A DNA stretch of 64,000 nucleotides from Paenibacillus sp. W2I17 (GCF_030815985.1 NZ_JAUSXM010000001.1:5766001-5830000); one strand, 5' to 3'. Numbered from the stretch's first letter, positions 34,911 to 44,980 are shown. Notes: a model not told the origin generated them from the sequence alone. Numbers and translations: made by a program.

Positions 34911-34940
34911 CTGACAGCAGCTTCGGAAATCATGTATAAT
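34911..34940 (+). promoter_or_regulatory. SigA-type promoter of the 34958 operon
   Basis: CTGACA and TATAAT with an 18-base spacer, 18 bases before the operon's first ATG. An inverted repeat with GTTCG and CGAAC ends lies about 60 bp upstream. Confidence 0.5.
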
Positions 34941-34957
34941 ATTCGGGAGTGTTACGA

Positions 34958-35440
34958 ATGAATTCTAATACGGAAGGTGTAGTCATGAACATAGAAGTAA
35001 TCAAAGAGTTTGTGATGCAGAACTGGCTGGTGATCGTGGTTGCATTGATCCTATTGTTCTTTGTTCTGAATGTGGTCAAAACCGTATTGAAATGGGCGAT
35101 TGCCATCATCATTATTGCGGCTCTACTGATATACAGCGGCATCTCCATTGATCAGATCAAACAGACAGTGACAGACGTACAATCCAGCACGATGGACACA
35201 TTGAAGAAGGAAGCAACCAGCATGATGCTTAAGGAAGCTTCCAAAGCGAAATACGTCAAAGGACAGGATGGAGCGTTCACCATCACAAGTCCCAATGTGG
35301 AGATTAAAGGCAGAACTCAATCGGATAAAGTCGATGTAACCTTCCGCGGAATTTCACTTGGCGAATGGAAACTCGACAATGAAACCATACGTACGTTTGT
35401 CGAACAGGCACAGGAGAACAAAACAGCACCAGCATCGTAG
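34958..35440 (+). CDS. small membrane-anchored protein
   Basis: A protein of about 160 residues with a short cytoplasmic start, two adjacent hydrophobic helices near residues 24-65 ('WLVIVVALILLFFVLNVV', then 'WAIAIIIIAALLIYSGI') and a beta-rich outer domain with 'FTITSPNVEIKGRTQSDKVDV'. No family is recognised. ATG 34958 follows GGGAG; ATG 34985 with AAGGTG is an alternative. It lies 18 bases before the CvpA/transglutaminase gene, so the two are likely one operon at the envelope. Confidence 0.75.
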   Translation: MNSNTEGVVMNIEVIKEFVMQNWLVIVVALILLFFVLNVVKTVLKWAIAIIIIAALLIYSGISIDQIKQTVTDVQSSTMDTLKKEATSMMLKEASKAKYVKGQDGAFTITSPNVEIKGRTQSDKVDVTFRGISLGEWKLDNETIRTFVEQAQENKTAPAS

Positions 35441-35458
35441 TAAAGGGGGAATCGGTAC

Positions 35459-36604
35459 GTGCTGCAGAATTGGCTGGACAGCCTGAAGGAATTGAATGGC
35501 ATCACGATTATGCTGTTGCTGATTGTGGCTGCTTCATTATTGCAGGGTTGGTCCAGAGGGGCTTCGCGTTCAGCAGGCAGACTCTTTGGGTTCCTGATGG
35601 ATGGCATTATGGCGGTCATTGGTATTCTGTTGTCGATCGGTTTAACATTGTGGCTTGCACCATATGTACAGCAGTGGCTGTCTGAGTATGCTTCTGCCAT
35701 GCCTAATCGTGAGTTGAACCGGTGGGAACAGATGTATTATACGTTGGTTACGGCGATTGCAGATTTTCCACTAATGCGGTTCGCTGTATTATTTGTATTA
35801 AGCTATGGACTCATCCGACTGATTCTCGGGTTTCTCTCTTCATTTATTTTTAACAGCAGGCAGGGGTCAGCCGAGGAAAGTGCGCCTAAAGGTATGTTTA
35901 GTCGGTTGACGGGTGCATTAATTGGCACGATCATAGGCTCCGTCCGCGGAATGATTGTCATTGCGGTTTTGTTCATGATTGTCAGTCTTTATCCCGGGAG
36001 TATGTTCAGCCGATATGTGGAGGCATCTCCGATCTATATGCAAGGGGCCAAATCGGTTATCGAACCGTTGTCTGGAACGTTTATCAAGGACAAGCTTCCC
36101 GTATTTACGCAGGCTGTGCAGAAGGAACTGGGCGGCATCCTGCAACGCAAATATGAAGTTATCGACCATAATATTCCGACGGACATTGAATCTGCAGCGA
36201 GTGAGATTGTCAAAGGCCAATCGACAGATGAAGCCAAAGCAAGAGCACTATACGACTGGGTAGGTTCACGTATTCAGTATGACTATGGTAAAGTGGATGA
36301 CTATGAGCAAAAGGGCATATGGCATGAACAGAATCCGCAGAATACTTTTGATACACGCAAAGGTGTATGTATTGATTATGCCCGTCTCTATGCCGTGATG
36401 GCCCGTTCACAAGGACTTGAAGTCAAAGTTGTTACAGGACTTGGTTATAACGGCCAGGGAGGGTACGGTCCGCATGCGTGGAATGAGGTGTATTTGAGTG
36501 ATTCCGAGAGCTGGGTTCCGCTTGACCCGACATGGGCAATCAGTGGAGACTGGTTTAATCCTCCGAATTTTGCCGACACCCATCTAAAGGATCAGTCAGC
36601 TTAA
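35459..36604 (+). CDS. CvpA-like membrane domain fused to transglutaminase-like domain
   Basis: A 381-residue membrane protein. The first 170 residues have about four helices in a pattern like CvpA ('QGWSRGASRSAGRLFGFLMD', 'GTIIGSVRGMIVIAVLFMI'). After a linker, the last 150 residues form a transglutaminase-like cysteine protease domain. The catalytic triad is intact: Cys304 in 'KGVCIDYA', His339 in 'GPHAWNEV' and Asp356 in 'LDPTWA'. The active site should lie on the outside of the membrane. GTG 35459 has AAAGGGGG before it. Two PBP genes follow, so a role in the cell wall is possible but unproven. Confidence 0.8.
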   Translation: MLQNWLDSLKELNGITIMLLLIVAASLLQGWSRGASRSAGRLFGFLMDGIMAVIGILLSIGLTLWLAPYVQQWLSEYASAMPNRELNRWEQMYYTLVTAIADFPLMRFAVLFVLSYGLIRLILGFLSSFIFNSRQGSAEESAPKGMFSRLTGALIGTIIGSVRGMIVIAVLFMIVSLYPGSMFSRYVEASPIYMQGAKSVIEPLSGTFIKDKLPVFTQAVQKELGGILQRKYEVIDHNIPTDIESAASEIVKGQSTDEAKARALYDWVGSRIQYDYGKVDDYEQKGIWHEQNPQNTFDTRKGVCIDYARLYAVMARSQGLEVKVVTGLGYNGQGGYGPHAWNEVYLSDSESWVPLDPTWAISGDWFNPPNFADTHLKDQSA

Positions 36605-36709
36605 CATTACAACGGACATGGGTCCGGAATATGACGACGTTGCCAGGTTATCATGCCGCGAAGAACCAGTTTGAGCGGTATGCATCAAGTCATGAAAGAG
36701 GTAGGATGG

Positions 36710-38746
36710 ATGAAAAAACATTCCAATGAGAAGGATGAACTTACAGACAAACGGCGCTTCAGTTACCGAATGAACGTATTTTTCTTCGCTTCCTTTGTTA
36801 TTTTTAGCGTTATTATTGTACGCTTGGCCTTTTTGCAATTCGTGGAAGGGCCTGAACTCAGTCAGGAAGAAGCAAGTAACATTACCAAGGATGTACCACT
36901 TCCTCCTGTGAGAGGCACGATCTATGATTCCACAGGTGAGGTGAAGCTGGCTTATTCCAAGCCCATTCAGTCTCTCTACCTGACACTGTATAAAAACTAT
37001 GGGGATGTTGATGGGAAACCGAGTCCTAACATAGGGGAAGTGCAGGATATTGCAACCCGGTTGCATGATGTATTTGAACAGTACAAGCTGAAGGATTCAG
37101 AGTCACTTACAGTGGAGAAAATTATTGAAGAGATGGACTTGAACTCCCGCAAAGCGAACGGTTTTATGCCGCGTCTGATCAAGAGTGATCTGTCCGAGGG
37201 AGAAGTCGCTTATTTCCTGCAACATAAGGATGAGTTCAAAGGTATTCAGATCGTCGAGGAGAGTGTACGATTCTACGATCCGGATACGGTAGCGGTTCAG
37301 ACAATCGGTTATCTGAAGAAGTTCAGAAGTTCGAAGTCCTTGGACAAATACAAAGAGGTGGACGAGGCCAATAAAACGCAAACGGATCCGGGCCTGGTGT
37401 ATACGGAGAATGAATTTGTAGGCTTTGATGGACTGGAACTGCAATATCAGGATGCTCTCCGCGGCAAAAGCGGATATACATCCGTTGATGTTGATTTGCG
37501 TAATTTGCCTGAAGGTGTAGCAGGTTCTACCCCGCCGCAGAAAGGTTACGACCTGATTTCCAGCATTAACAAGAACGTTCAGGTGAAAACAGAACAGGCC
37601 ATTCTGGATCAGTTGAGTTGGCTTCATCGGAATCAGGTTTCCGGTCGATTGCATCCAAATGCCAAGACCGGATTTGCGGTTGCGATGGAAGTGGATACGG
37701 GGAAAATCGTATCTGCTGCCAGTATGCCAGATTATGATACCAACATCTGGAGAACAGGCAGTATCACAAATGATCAGTATGATGATATCAAATATGTGTA
37801 TCAAAATGGTACGATTCGTTCATTCCCTCCGGATGACTCTAAAAAGCGAGCTGAATCGATCGTGTTACTCGGTTCCACCATCAAACCGCTTAGTGTCTTG
37901 ATCGGTTTGAAAGAAGGTTTCTTCACTACCAATACGGTTTATTCGGATAGAGGTTCAACGACCTTTGGTGGGGACAATCGCAGAGTGCAGAACTCATCAG
38001 GGCATGTGTATGGTGCAATGTATCCTCGTGATGCGATTCGTCATTCCTCGAACGTATTCATGATTGATGAGATTGGGAAGAAGATGTACTCAAAATACGG
38101 TGCGACCGGAATTGACAAATGGGATGAATACATGAAGCAGTTCGGCCTTGGGGTATCTACAGGGGTTGATCTGCCGAATGAATTCCTGGGCATACGGGAT
38201 TACATGAACGACACGGAAAGCTCGTTGACTCGTCTCGTGTATGGTTCCTTTGGACAGCAGGGAAAATACACAACCATGCAGTTAGCACAGTACACGACAA
38301 TGCTGGCGAACAAAGGAAAGCGGATGGAGCCACAACTGGTTAGAGAGTTCCGGGATTCGGAAGGCAACGTGGTCGAGAAAGTAAAACCGAAGGTACTCAG
38401 CACGGTGGAGTTTAACGATGCCTACTGGAATGAAGTACAACGAGGCATGGCAACCGAGGTATCTGCATTTAGCGGATTCCCTTATGACTTTGCCAGAAAA
38501 ACAGGAACATCGACACAGGTAGTAGGCGGTAAACTGGTGGATAACGGTGTATTTATCGCCTATGCACCACGTAATAATCCAAAGCTTGCTGTCGCTGTGG
38601 TTATCCCCGAAGGGGGCTTTGGATCGAGCAGTGCGGCTCCGGTTGCACGTGCGATCTTCGATGCCTATGACGAGGAATTCGGTCTCGACGGTGTACCGAA
38701 AAAGGACAAAAATAAAGATTCAGAATCGGAATCAGACACACAGTGA
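36710..38746 (+). CDS. class B penicillin-binding protein (PbpA/PbpH-like)
   Basis: A 678-residue transpeptidase with a single N-terminal anchor ('MNVFFFASFVIFSVIIVRLAF' split), a PBP dimerisation domain beginning 'PPVRGTIYDSTGEV', and a C-terminal penicillin-binding domain. The catalytic serine is Ser389 in STIK, followed by SSN at 446-448 and KTG at 597-599, so the active site is complete. It cross-links peptidoglycan for cell elongation, like PbpA and PbpH of B. subtilis. I use ATG 36710 with AAAGAGG upstream. A close paralogue follows. Confidence 0.93.
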   Translation: MKKHSNEKDELTDKRRFSYRMNVFFFASFVIFSVIIVRLAFLQFVEGPELSQEEASNITKDVPLPPVRGTIYDSTGEVKLAYSKPIQSLYLTLYKNYGDVDGKPSPNIGEVQDIATRLHDVFEQYKLKDSESLTVEKIIEEMDLNSRKANGFMPRLIKSDLSEGEVAYFLQHKDEFKGIQIVEESVRFYDPDTVAVQTIGYLKKFRSSKSLDKYKEVDEANKTQTDPGLVYTENEFVGFDGLELQYQDALRGKSGYTSVDVDLRNLPEGVAGSTPPQKGYDLISSINKNVQVKTEQAILDQLSWLHRNQVSGRLHPNAKTGFAVAMEVDTGKIVSAASMPDYDTNIWRTGSITNDQYDDIKYVYQNGTIRSFPPDDSKKRAESIVLLGSTIKPLSVLIGLKEGFFTTNTVYSDRGSTTFGGDNRRVQNSSGHVYGAMYPRDAIRHSSNVFMIDEIGKKMYSKYGATGIDKWDEYMKQFGLGVSTGVDLPNEFLGIRDYMNDTESSLTRLVYGSFGQQGKYTTMQLAQYTTMLANKGKRMEPQLVREFRDSEGNVVEKVKPKVLSTVEFNDAYWNEVQRGMATEVSAFSGFPYDFARKTGTSTQVVGGKLVDNGVFIAYAPRNNPKLAVAVVIPEGGFGSSSAAPVARAIFDAYDEEFGLDGVPKKDKNKDSESESDTQ

Positions 38747-39116
38747 TGTGAGGCATTGGTTACAGAGGGGACCCTTCATGGGTCCTCTTTTTTTGTTTTT
38801 ACGTGGAGAATGGATCGTAAGAGTGAACTAATTAGTTGCATTAATATGTAACCATATGAGCTGTACCACGTTTATATAAAGGAAGGGTAAACGCGATCTG
38901 GGGAACGGGATAACGTTGATATGTCAGTGTTTACATTGGGATCGGTAGATTGGGTAGTGTAACGGTTCTGTTTACGAAAATGTAACCAAATATTGAAAGA
39001 CGTGGCAGCTAACCTTTGGTAGACTTGTATGAGAAAGGATTAAATATCGGATTGAACACGTTCACAAGACGGATTAAATATTTTATTTTTATAGAGGAAC
39101 GGGAGAGGCTTATAAC
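38747..39116. other. intergenic region between the two PBP genes
   Basis: A terminator lies at 38764-38794. The rest is AT-rich promoter DNA for the second PBP gene. No gene or known RNA element is visible. Confidence 0.6.
38764..38794 (+). terminator. terminator after first PBP gene
   Basis: AGAGGGGACCC and GGGTCCTCT pair with a two-base bulge around a TTCAT loop, followed by eight T residues. Confidence 0.85.
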
Positions 39117-41094
39117 ATGTTTAACCGATTGAGGAAGAAACCCATGACTGAGGAAGATACACCCGTCAACAAGCCTTCCACCGCAAGGCTGAACCTGTTT
39201 TTTTTCGCGGCTTTTGTCATATTCAGTATCCTTATTTTCAGATTAGCCTTTGTGCAATTTGTGGAGGGTCCTGAACTGACGTATATGGAAACGAGTCGTA
39301 ATACCAAAGACATTCCACTCGCACCTGTTCGTGGTCCCATCTATGATGCGACAGGGGAAGTCGCGCTCGCTTATTCCGAACCTGTACAGTCCCTGTATGT
39401 GCTGTTGTATGAGGATTATCGGAATGATGAACGTAGACAGGAAGCAGAGGAACTGGCTCATGATCTGGCGGCTGTGTTTAAGCAGTTTAATCCAGGGGAC
39501 AAAGAGCAGCCGGACGCGGAAGAGATCATCAAACGATTGGATCTGGATTACCAGAAAACGTTCGGGTATGTGCCGAGGCTTGTGAAGTCGGATCTATCGA
39601 CCAAAGAAATTGCCTTTTTCATGGAGAAAAAAGCAGATTATCCAGGGGTTATGGTGCTGGAAGAAAACATAAGAAAATATGACCCGGATGGTGTAGCCGT
39701 TCAGGTTGTGGGTTACACTAGAGAGTTCAAGCGAGCACCAGATTCCATTGCCAAATATAAGGCCATCCGCGAGGGGGCAAGTACCCAGCGTGATCCTGGT
39801 CTTTTGTACCATGAAGAAGAGAAGGTTGGCTTCGATGGGCTGGAGCTTCAATACCAGGAAGAACTCCGTGGACGAAGTGGATATCAGTCCATTGATATTG
39901 ACGCACGTAATCTGCCAGATGGAACGATGTTACAAACACCACCGGAGAAAGGCTACAGTCTGGTCTCCACCATTAACAAGGAAATTCAGATGGCCGCACA
40001 AGAAGCAATAACGGACGAATTGCGCAGACTCCCTAAGGCAATTACCGGATACGCAGTAGCCATGGAAGTGGATACGGGGAATGTGGTGGCTATGGCGAGT
40101 ATGCCGGATTATGATCCGAACGATTGGGATTATGACAAAATCAAATATGTGTTCCGGAATGGAACCACCGAGTCGTTCCCACCGAATGATGCCAAGCCTA
40201 GTCGGGCGGAATCCGTTGTACTTCTTGGATCAGTAATCAAGCCGCTAAGTGTGCTTATTGGATTGAAAGAGGGATTATTTACAGCAGGAGAGACCTATCA
40301 TGATCAGGGATATGCGGTTTTGGGGAAAGACGGACGACAAGTGAAGAACTCGCATTCTGCTTATAATGGTTCTATTACGGCGAGAAGAGCGATTGAGAAA
40401 TCCTCCAATGCCTTCATGATTGATATGGTGGGTAAACGTTTGTTACGTAATTATGGCTCAGAGAAAGGCATCGATGTCTGGCACAAACACATGCAGGAAT
40501 TTGGCTTGGGTGTGTCCACTGGTGTAGATCTGCCTAATGAATTTCTGGGTAGGCTTGAATATAATAATAAAGACGAATCAGCTCTAACACGTTTGGCGTT
40601 TGCCTCGTTTGGACAGCAAGCCAAGTACACCACCATGCAACTCGCCCAGTACACGACCATGCTTGCCAATAAGGGCAAACGGATGGAACCACATCTGGTG
40701 AAGGAAATCCGTGACGCGGACGGAAATGTGGTGAAAGAGATCAAACCTAAAGTGCTCAATGAAGTTGATTTTGCCGATGCGCACTGGAATGAAGTGCACA
40801 AAGGTATGGTTACCAAAGTAAGTTCATTTGACGGTTTCCCATACGATTATGCACGGAAAACAGGAACATCAGAGCAGGGGACCGGACCGAACAAAAAAGA
40901 GAATGGTGTATTTATTGCTCTTTGCACCACGAGATAATCCGAAGCTTGCTGTCGCTGTTGTTGTACCGGAAGGTGGGTTCGGGTCAGTCAGTGCTTCACC
41001 AATAGCACGGAAAATTTTCGATGCATATGATGAAGTGTATGGTCTCGATGGAACGCCGAAAGGTAAGAAAGACGAAGGGAAAGACAATGAGTAA
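39117..41094 (+). pseudogene. second PbpA/PbpH-like PBP gene, frameshifted near 40920
   Basis: A tandem paralogue of the gene at 36710, about 658 residues if read through. The anchor, dimerisation domain and transpeptidase domain are present, with Ser372 in SVIK, SSN and Lys581 in KTG. After 'NGVFIAL' the frame stops at 40937, while the expected continuation 'APRDNPKLAVAVVVPEGGF' is found in the +1-shifted frame to 41094. Comparison with the paralogue shows one extra base between 40918 and 40923 (GCTCTTTGC against GCCTATGC). The truncated form keeps all catalytic motifs but loses the last 50 residues. It may be a real mutation or a sequencing error. Confidence 0.85.
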
Positions 41095-41173
41095 TGCAAA
41101 AGAACCTGGCGGAACTTGGCTCTTTTACCATCGTGACCAGAAAGTTAATGAAGTGAATTAAAAATATTTGGAC

Positions 41174-41206
41174 AGGCAGGGGAAATAATCCCTTGCCTTT
41201 TTTTTT
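41174..41206 (+). terminator. terminator after second PBP gene
   Basis: AGGCAGGGGA and TCCCTTGCCT pair, followed by nine T residues. Confidence 0.85.
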
Positions 41207-41218
41207 GGCTTCGGATAA

Positions 41219-41238
41219 AATTTGCACAAGGGAAACAT
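41219..41238. promoter_or_regulatory. MntR-type operator upstream of mntA
   Basis: AATTTGCACAAGGGAAACAT closely matches the AATTTGC-N-AGGGAAAC pattern of known MntR sites in B. subtilis. It lies about 85 bases before mntA, so manganese-bound MntR should repress the operon. Confidence 0.75.
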
Positions 41239-41324
41239 TATTAGTCTTGATTAAAACTTAATACCTTGTACAACAAAATTAGATGTAGACAAGTATTTTA
41301 GGAGAGGGAAAGGGGACGGTTGAA

Positions 41325-42275
41325 TTGTTAATGGTGAAAATGAGGAGTATTCAGAGGGGGTTCATCACGCTAGCGGCTCTGGTTCTGGTTGTTGTACTTA
41401 CGGCATGTTCCAGTGATGCAGAGACAAGCAGTGGTGGCAAGCTGCAAGTAACCGCTACAACGGGAATGATCGCTGACGTAGCACGTGAGGTAGGCGGGGC
41501 ATATGTTGATGTTACCGGGCTAATGGGCCCGGGAGTTGATCCCCACTTGTACAAGGCATCCCAAGGTGATATTCGCAAGCTGGAACAAGCAAAAGTCATT
41601 TTCTATAATGGACTGCATCTCGAAGGCAAAATGACAGACATTTTGGAGAAAATGTCCTCAAGCAAGCTGGTTACTGCTGTTACAGAGACTATTCCAGTTG
41701 AGGAGTTACACTCAGGCAAAGATACAGGCGGCACCGAATATGATCCACACGTCTGGTTTAACGTCAGCCACTGGATGCATGCGGCAGAAGCTGTACGTGA
41801 TACACTCGTGAAGGCGGACCCGGACCATGCTGAAGAGTACAGGGCTCAGGCAGAGGCATATCTGGCGAAGCTCGAAGCACTGGATGCCGAGGTGCGCGAG
41901 AAGATTCTGGAGATTCCGGAAGCAAGCCGGGTATTGGTTACGGCGCATGACGCATTTGGATATTTCGGTCAGGCTTATGGCATGAAAGTGATGGGGCTTC
42001 AGGGCATCAGTACAGCAGCCGAATACGGTGCAAAAGATGTTAGCGAACTGCGGGATTATCTCGTAGATAACCATATCAAAGCAGTATTTGTTGAATCGAG
42101 TGTGCCTGCAAAAGCGATGGAAGCCATCATTGCCGGAGCAGCTCAAAAAGGACATACGGTCAGCATTGGTGGAGAACTGTTCTCGGATGCCATGGGGGCT
42201 GAGGGAACGGAAGAAGGCACATACATCGGTATGATTCGCCACAATGTTGAGACGATTGTAGAAGCACTGAAATAA
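41325..42275 (+). CDS. mntA: manganese/zinc ABC transporter substrate-binding lipoprotein
   Basis: A 316-residue metal-binding lipoprotein of cluster A-I (TroA/MntA type). The signal peptide ends with 'VLTACSS', whose cysteine is the lipobox. Metal ligands are His in 'GVDPHLYK', His in 'EYDPHVWF', Glu in 'AVFVESSV' and Asp in 'LFSDAMG'. No His-rich loop is present, which favours manganese over zinc. TTG 41325 behind GGGGA is the likely start, with ATG 41331 and GTG 41334 as alternatives. It opens a four-gene operon behind an MntR-type operator. Confidence 0.92.
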   Translation: MLMVKMRSIQRGFITLAALVLVVVLTACSSDAETSSGGKLQVTATTGMIADVAREVGGAYVDVTGLMGPGVDPHLYKASQGDIRKLEQAKVIFYNGLHLEGKMTDILEKMSSSKLVTAVTETIPVEELHSGKDTGGTEYDPHVWFNVSHWMHAAEAVRDTLVKADPDHAEEYRAQAEAYLAKLEALDAEVREKILEIPEASRVLVTAHDAFGYFGQAYGMKVMGLQGISTAAEYGAKDVSELRDYLVDNHIKAVFVESSVPAKAMEAIIAGAAQKGHTVSIGGELFSDAMGAEGTEEGTYIGMIRHNVETIVEALK

Positions 42276-42306
42276 TGAATCACATGAAGAGAGGAGTTAC
42301 AGGATT

Positions 42307-43128
42307 ATGGAAGATACAACTTTATTGAAACAAACTCCTACGAAACTGAACAATAGTCACTTGCAGGGAACGCAGCCAACATCGGCTCCTCTCAGTGTGA
42401 GGGATCTGGCTGTTGCGTATCACAAAAAGCCAGTGCTTAGCAGCGTATCCTTCGATATTCCGGAAGGACAGCTCATCGGTATTCTTGGCCCAAATGGCGC
42501 AGGGAAATCTACTCTGATCAAAGCTGTGCTAGGACTGGTGCCGAAGATGCATGGAGAGGTACGGATCTTCGGACAATCGTACAGGGAACAACGTCGCCGC
42601 ATCGGTTATGTGCCCCAACGGGAATCGGTGGACTGGGATTTTCCAACGCATGCACTCGATGTGGTGATGATGGGACGGTATGGTCATCTAGGATGGTTCC
42701 GTCGTCCGGGGAAAAAGGAGCGAGACCTGGCGGCACACTGCCTGGAGCAAGTCGGCATGGGTGATTACATGTACCGCCAGATCAGTCAGCTGTCCGGTGG
42801 ACAGCAGCAACGTGTCTTTCTGGCGCGGGCACTCGTGCAAGACGCAGATCTGTATTTCATGGATGAGCCGTTTGCAGGTGTGGATGCCACCACAGAGAAA
42901 GCGATCATTTCGCTTTTGGAACAGTTGAAGAAACAAGGCAAAACGGTACTGGTTGTTCACCATGATCTGGCGACAGTCGAGGAATACTTCGACCATGTGC
43001 TGCTGCTCAATGGACGACTGGTGGCAGGTGGGCCGACAAGTGAAGTATTTGTACCGGATACATTGCAAGAGACGTACGGAGGCCGGATTGCGATGATCGG
43101 AAGCCGGACGGAGAAAGGCCAGGTGTAG
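42307..43128 (+). CDS. mntB: manganese ABC transporter ATP-binding protein
   Basis: A 273-residue ATPase of the metal ABC-3 transporter family. It has Walker A GPNGAGKST, the signature LSGGQQQR, Walker B LYFMDEP and a switch histidine in 'LVVHHDL'. An N-terminal extension of about 30 residues, rich in Thr and Ser, precedes the first beta-strand and is unusual. AGAGGAG stands 11 bases before the ATG. It couples ATP hydrolysis to metal import through MntC and MntD. Confidence 0.93.
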   Translation: MEDTTLLKQTPTKLNNSHLQGTQPTSAPLSVRDLAVAYHKKPVLSSVSFDIPEGQLIGILGPNGAGKSTLIKAVLGLVPKMHGEVRIFGQSYREQRRRIGYVPQRESVDWDFPTHALDVVMMGRYGHLGWFRRPGKKERDLAAHCLEQVGMGDYMYRQISQLSGGQQQRVFLARALVQDADLYFMDEPFAGVDATTEKAIISLLEQLKKQGKTVLVVHHDLATVEEYFDHVLLLNGRLVAGGPTSEVFVPDTLQETYGGRIAMIGSRTEKGQV

Positions 43129-43131
43129 TGC

Positions 43132-44091
43132 ATGTGGAACTGGATCGTTGCCATCTTATCTGACCCCAATACACGTTGGATATTACTTGGCTGTCTGTTG
43201 CTGGGATTCAGTAGCGGAATTATTGGCTCCTTCACCTTTCTTCGCAAGCAGAGCCTGATGGGGGATACCCTCGCTCATGCTGCTCTGCCCGGGATCTGTA
43301 TTGCATTTATGTTGACGGAAACAAAGTCGGTCGGATTATTCCTGTTCGGTGCTCTGGTGGCTGGTATTGTCGCTACCTTCGGAATCTCGTGGATTACGCG
43401 CTACTCCCGAATCAAGCAGGATGCAGCGATGGGAATTGTGCTTACCGTATTTTTCGGGATTGGTGTAGTGATGCTGACGCGCATCCAGCATGGGGCGAGC
43501 GGAAGCCAAAGCGGACTTGATAAATATTTGTTTGGGCAGGCGGCATCCATGGTCATGACGGATGTGTATGTCATGGGAGGCGTATGTCTCGTATTACTGA
43601 TTGCCTGTCTGGCCTGGTTCAAGGAATTCAAACTGGTGAGTTTTGACCCGGGATTTGCACGTGGTATGGGTCTGCCAGTTGCCATGTTAGAGCAGTTCAT
43701 TCTGCTCTTGACAGTGATCGCGGTGGTTGCAGGAATTCAGGCCGTTGGTGTGGTGCTTGTTGCAGCCTTGCTGGTAACTCCAGCAGCAGCGGCACGGTGC
43801 TGGACCGACTCACTTGCACTGATGGTGGTATTGGCAGGCATATTTGGTGCATTGAGTGGTGCAACAGGCACGATCTTCAGTACGCTTGTACCTAATCTGC
43901 CGACAGGACCTGTAACCGTTCTTGCGGCTACGGTGTTATTTGCCGGGTCAGCCTTGCTGGCTCCGCGTCGTGGATTGTTAGCTCGACGGTTGCGCAGTAT
44001 TCAGGCGAAGTCCGCATATATGCGTGAAGAGCGAGCTACACTTCAGACTCTCGCCACACAGCGAAATCAAGAGGAACGGGGGGAGATGTAA
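43132..44091 (+). CDS. mntC: manganese ABC transporter permease
   Basis: A 319-residue permease of the ABC-3 family with about eight helices. 'GDTLAHAALPGICIAFML' and 'GVVLVAALLVTPAAAARCW' are diagnostic blocks. The start is ATG 43132, just 3 bases after the mntB stop, and its stop overlaps the start of mntD by one base. The C-terminal 50 residues are charged and cytoplasmic ('MREERATLQTLATQRNQEER'). With MntD it likely forms a heterodimeric channel. Confidence 0.93.
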   Translation: MWNWIVAILSDPNTRWILLGCLLLGFSSGIIGSFTFLRKQSLMGDTLAHAALPGICIAFMLTETKSVGLFLFGALVAGIVATFGISWITRYSRIKQDAAMGIVLTVFFGIGVVMLTRIQHGASGSQSGLDKYLFGQAASMVMTDVYVMGGVCLVLLIACLAWFKEFKLVSFDPGFARGMGLPVAMLEQFILLLTVIAVVAGIQAVGVVLVAALLVTPAAAARCWTDSLALMVVLAGIFGALSGATGTIFSTLVPNLPTGPVTVLAATVLFAGSALLAPRRGLLARRLRSIQAKSAYMREERATLQTLATQRNQEERGEM

Positions 44092-44963
44092 TGGCAACGT
44101 TTTGGATTATCTTGACGGCCGTACTGGTTTCTTCTGCCTGCGCCATCCTCGGTTGTTTCCTGATCCTGCGGCGAATGGCTCTGGTCGGTGATGCGATCAG
44201 CCATGCGGTCCTGCCCGGTATTGCGATTGCTTTCCTGTGGAGCGGTTCCAGAGATTCATTATGGATGCTGCTCGGCGCAACGGTGTTTGGATTACTGACG
44301 GTGTTCTTCATACAGAGTTTGCAGGCAGGTGGACTGTCGTCTGATGCCTCGATCGGAATTGTGTTCACAGCACTTTTCGCAGTAGGTGTTATTCTGATTA
44401 GTCTGAACGCCCAGCATATTGATCTTGATCTGGACTGTGTCTTGTTTGGTGAGATCGCTTATGTACAGTGGGACACACTAACCCTTGGAGGTACGGATGT
44501 CGGTCCGAGGGCAGTCTGGATGCTGGGTATCACTTTGCTGGTCATCCTCGTCGTTATTGGGCTGTTCTACAAACAGTTCAAGCTATGTGCCTTCGATCCG
44601 GCGCTGGCTGCAGCCTGCGGCATTCCAGTAGTGCTGTTCCACTATCTGCTCATGGGACTCGTTTCTATGACGTCCGTAGCTTCATTTGAAAGTGTTGGTT
44701 CGATTCTCGTTGTGGGCATGCTGATTGTACCTGCGGCGACGGCTTACCTGCTTACAGATCGTCTGGGCAAAATGATTCTTTACGCCGTCCTAATCGGAGC
44801 AGCATCCTCGGTTGGAGGTTACATCATGGCATACGCCCTGGATGCTTCCATTGCGGGCTGTATGGTAGCTGTTGCTGGAATTCTGTTTGTTCTTGCACTG
44901 CTGCTGTCACCGAAACATGGCATCGTATTCCGTTATGCTCGTCGCAAATTCGCGGCACGTTAA
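44091..44963 (+). CDS. mntD: manganese ABC transporter permease
   Basis: A 290-residue second ABC-3 permease with about eight helices, and the blocks 'GDAISHAVLPGIAIAFLW' and 'SILVVGMLIVPAATAYLL'. The ATG overlaps the mntC stop (TAATG). Two permease genes behind one ATPase and one binding protein match the mntABCD order of B. subtilis. It ends the operon before a terminator. Confidence 0.93.
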   Translation: MATFWIILTAVLVSSACAILGCFLILRRMALVGDAISHAVLPGIAIAFLWSGSRDSLWMLLGATVFGLLTVFFIQSLQAGGLSSDASIGIVFTALFAVGVILISLNAQHIDLDLDCVLFGEIAYVQWDTLTLGGTDVGPRAVWMLGITLLVILVVIGLFYKQFKLCAFDPALAAACGIPVVLFHYLLMGLVSMTSVASFESVGSILVVGMLIVPAATAYLLTDRLGKMILYAVLIGAASSVGGYIMAYALDASIAGCMVAVAGILFVLALLLSPKHGIVFRYARRKFAAR

Positions 44964-44980
44964 TTCATAGAGATTGTTAG

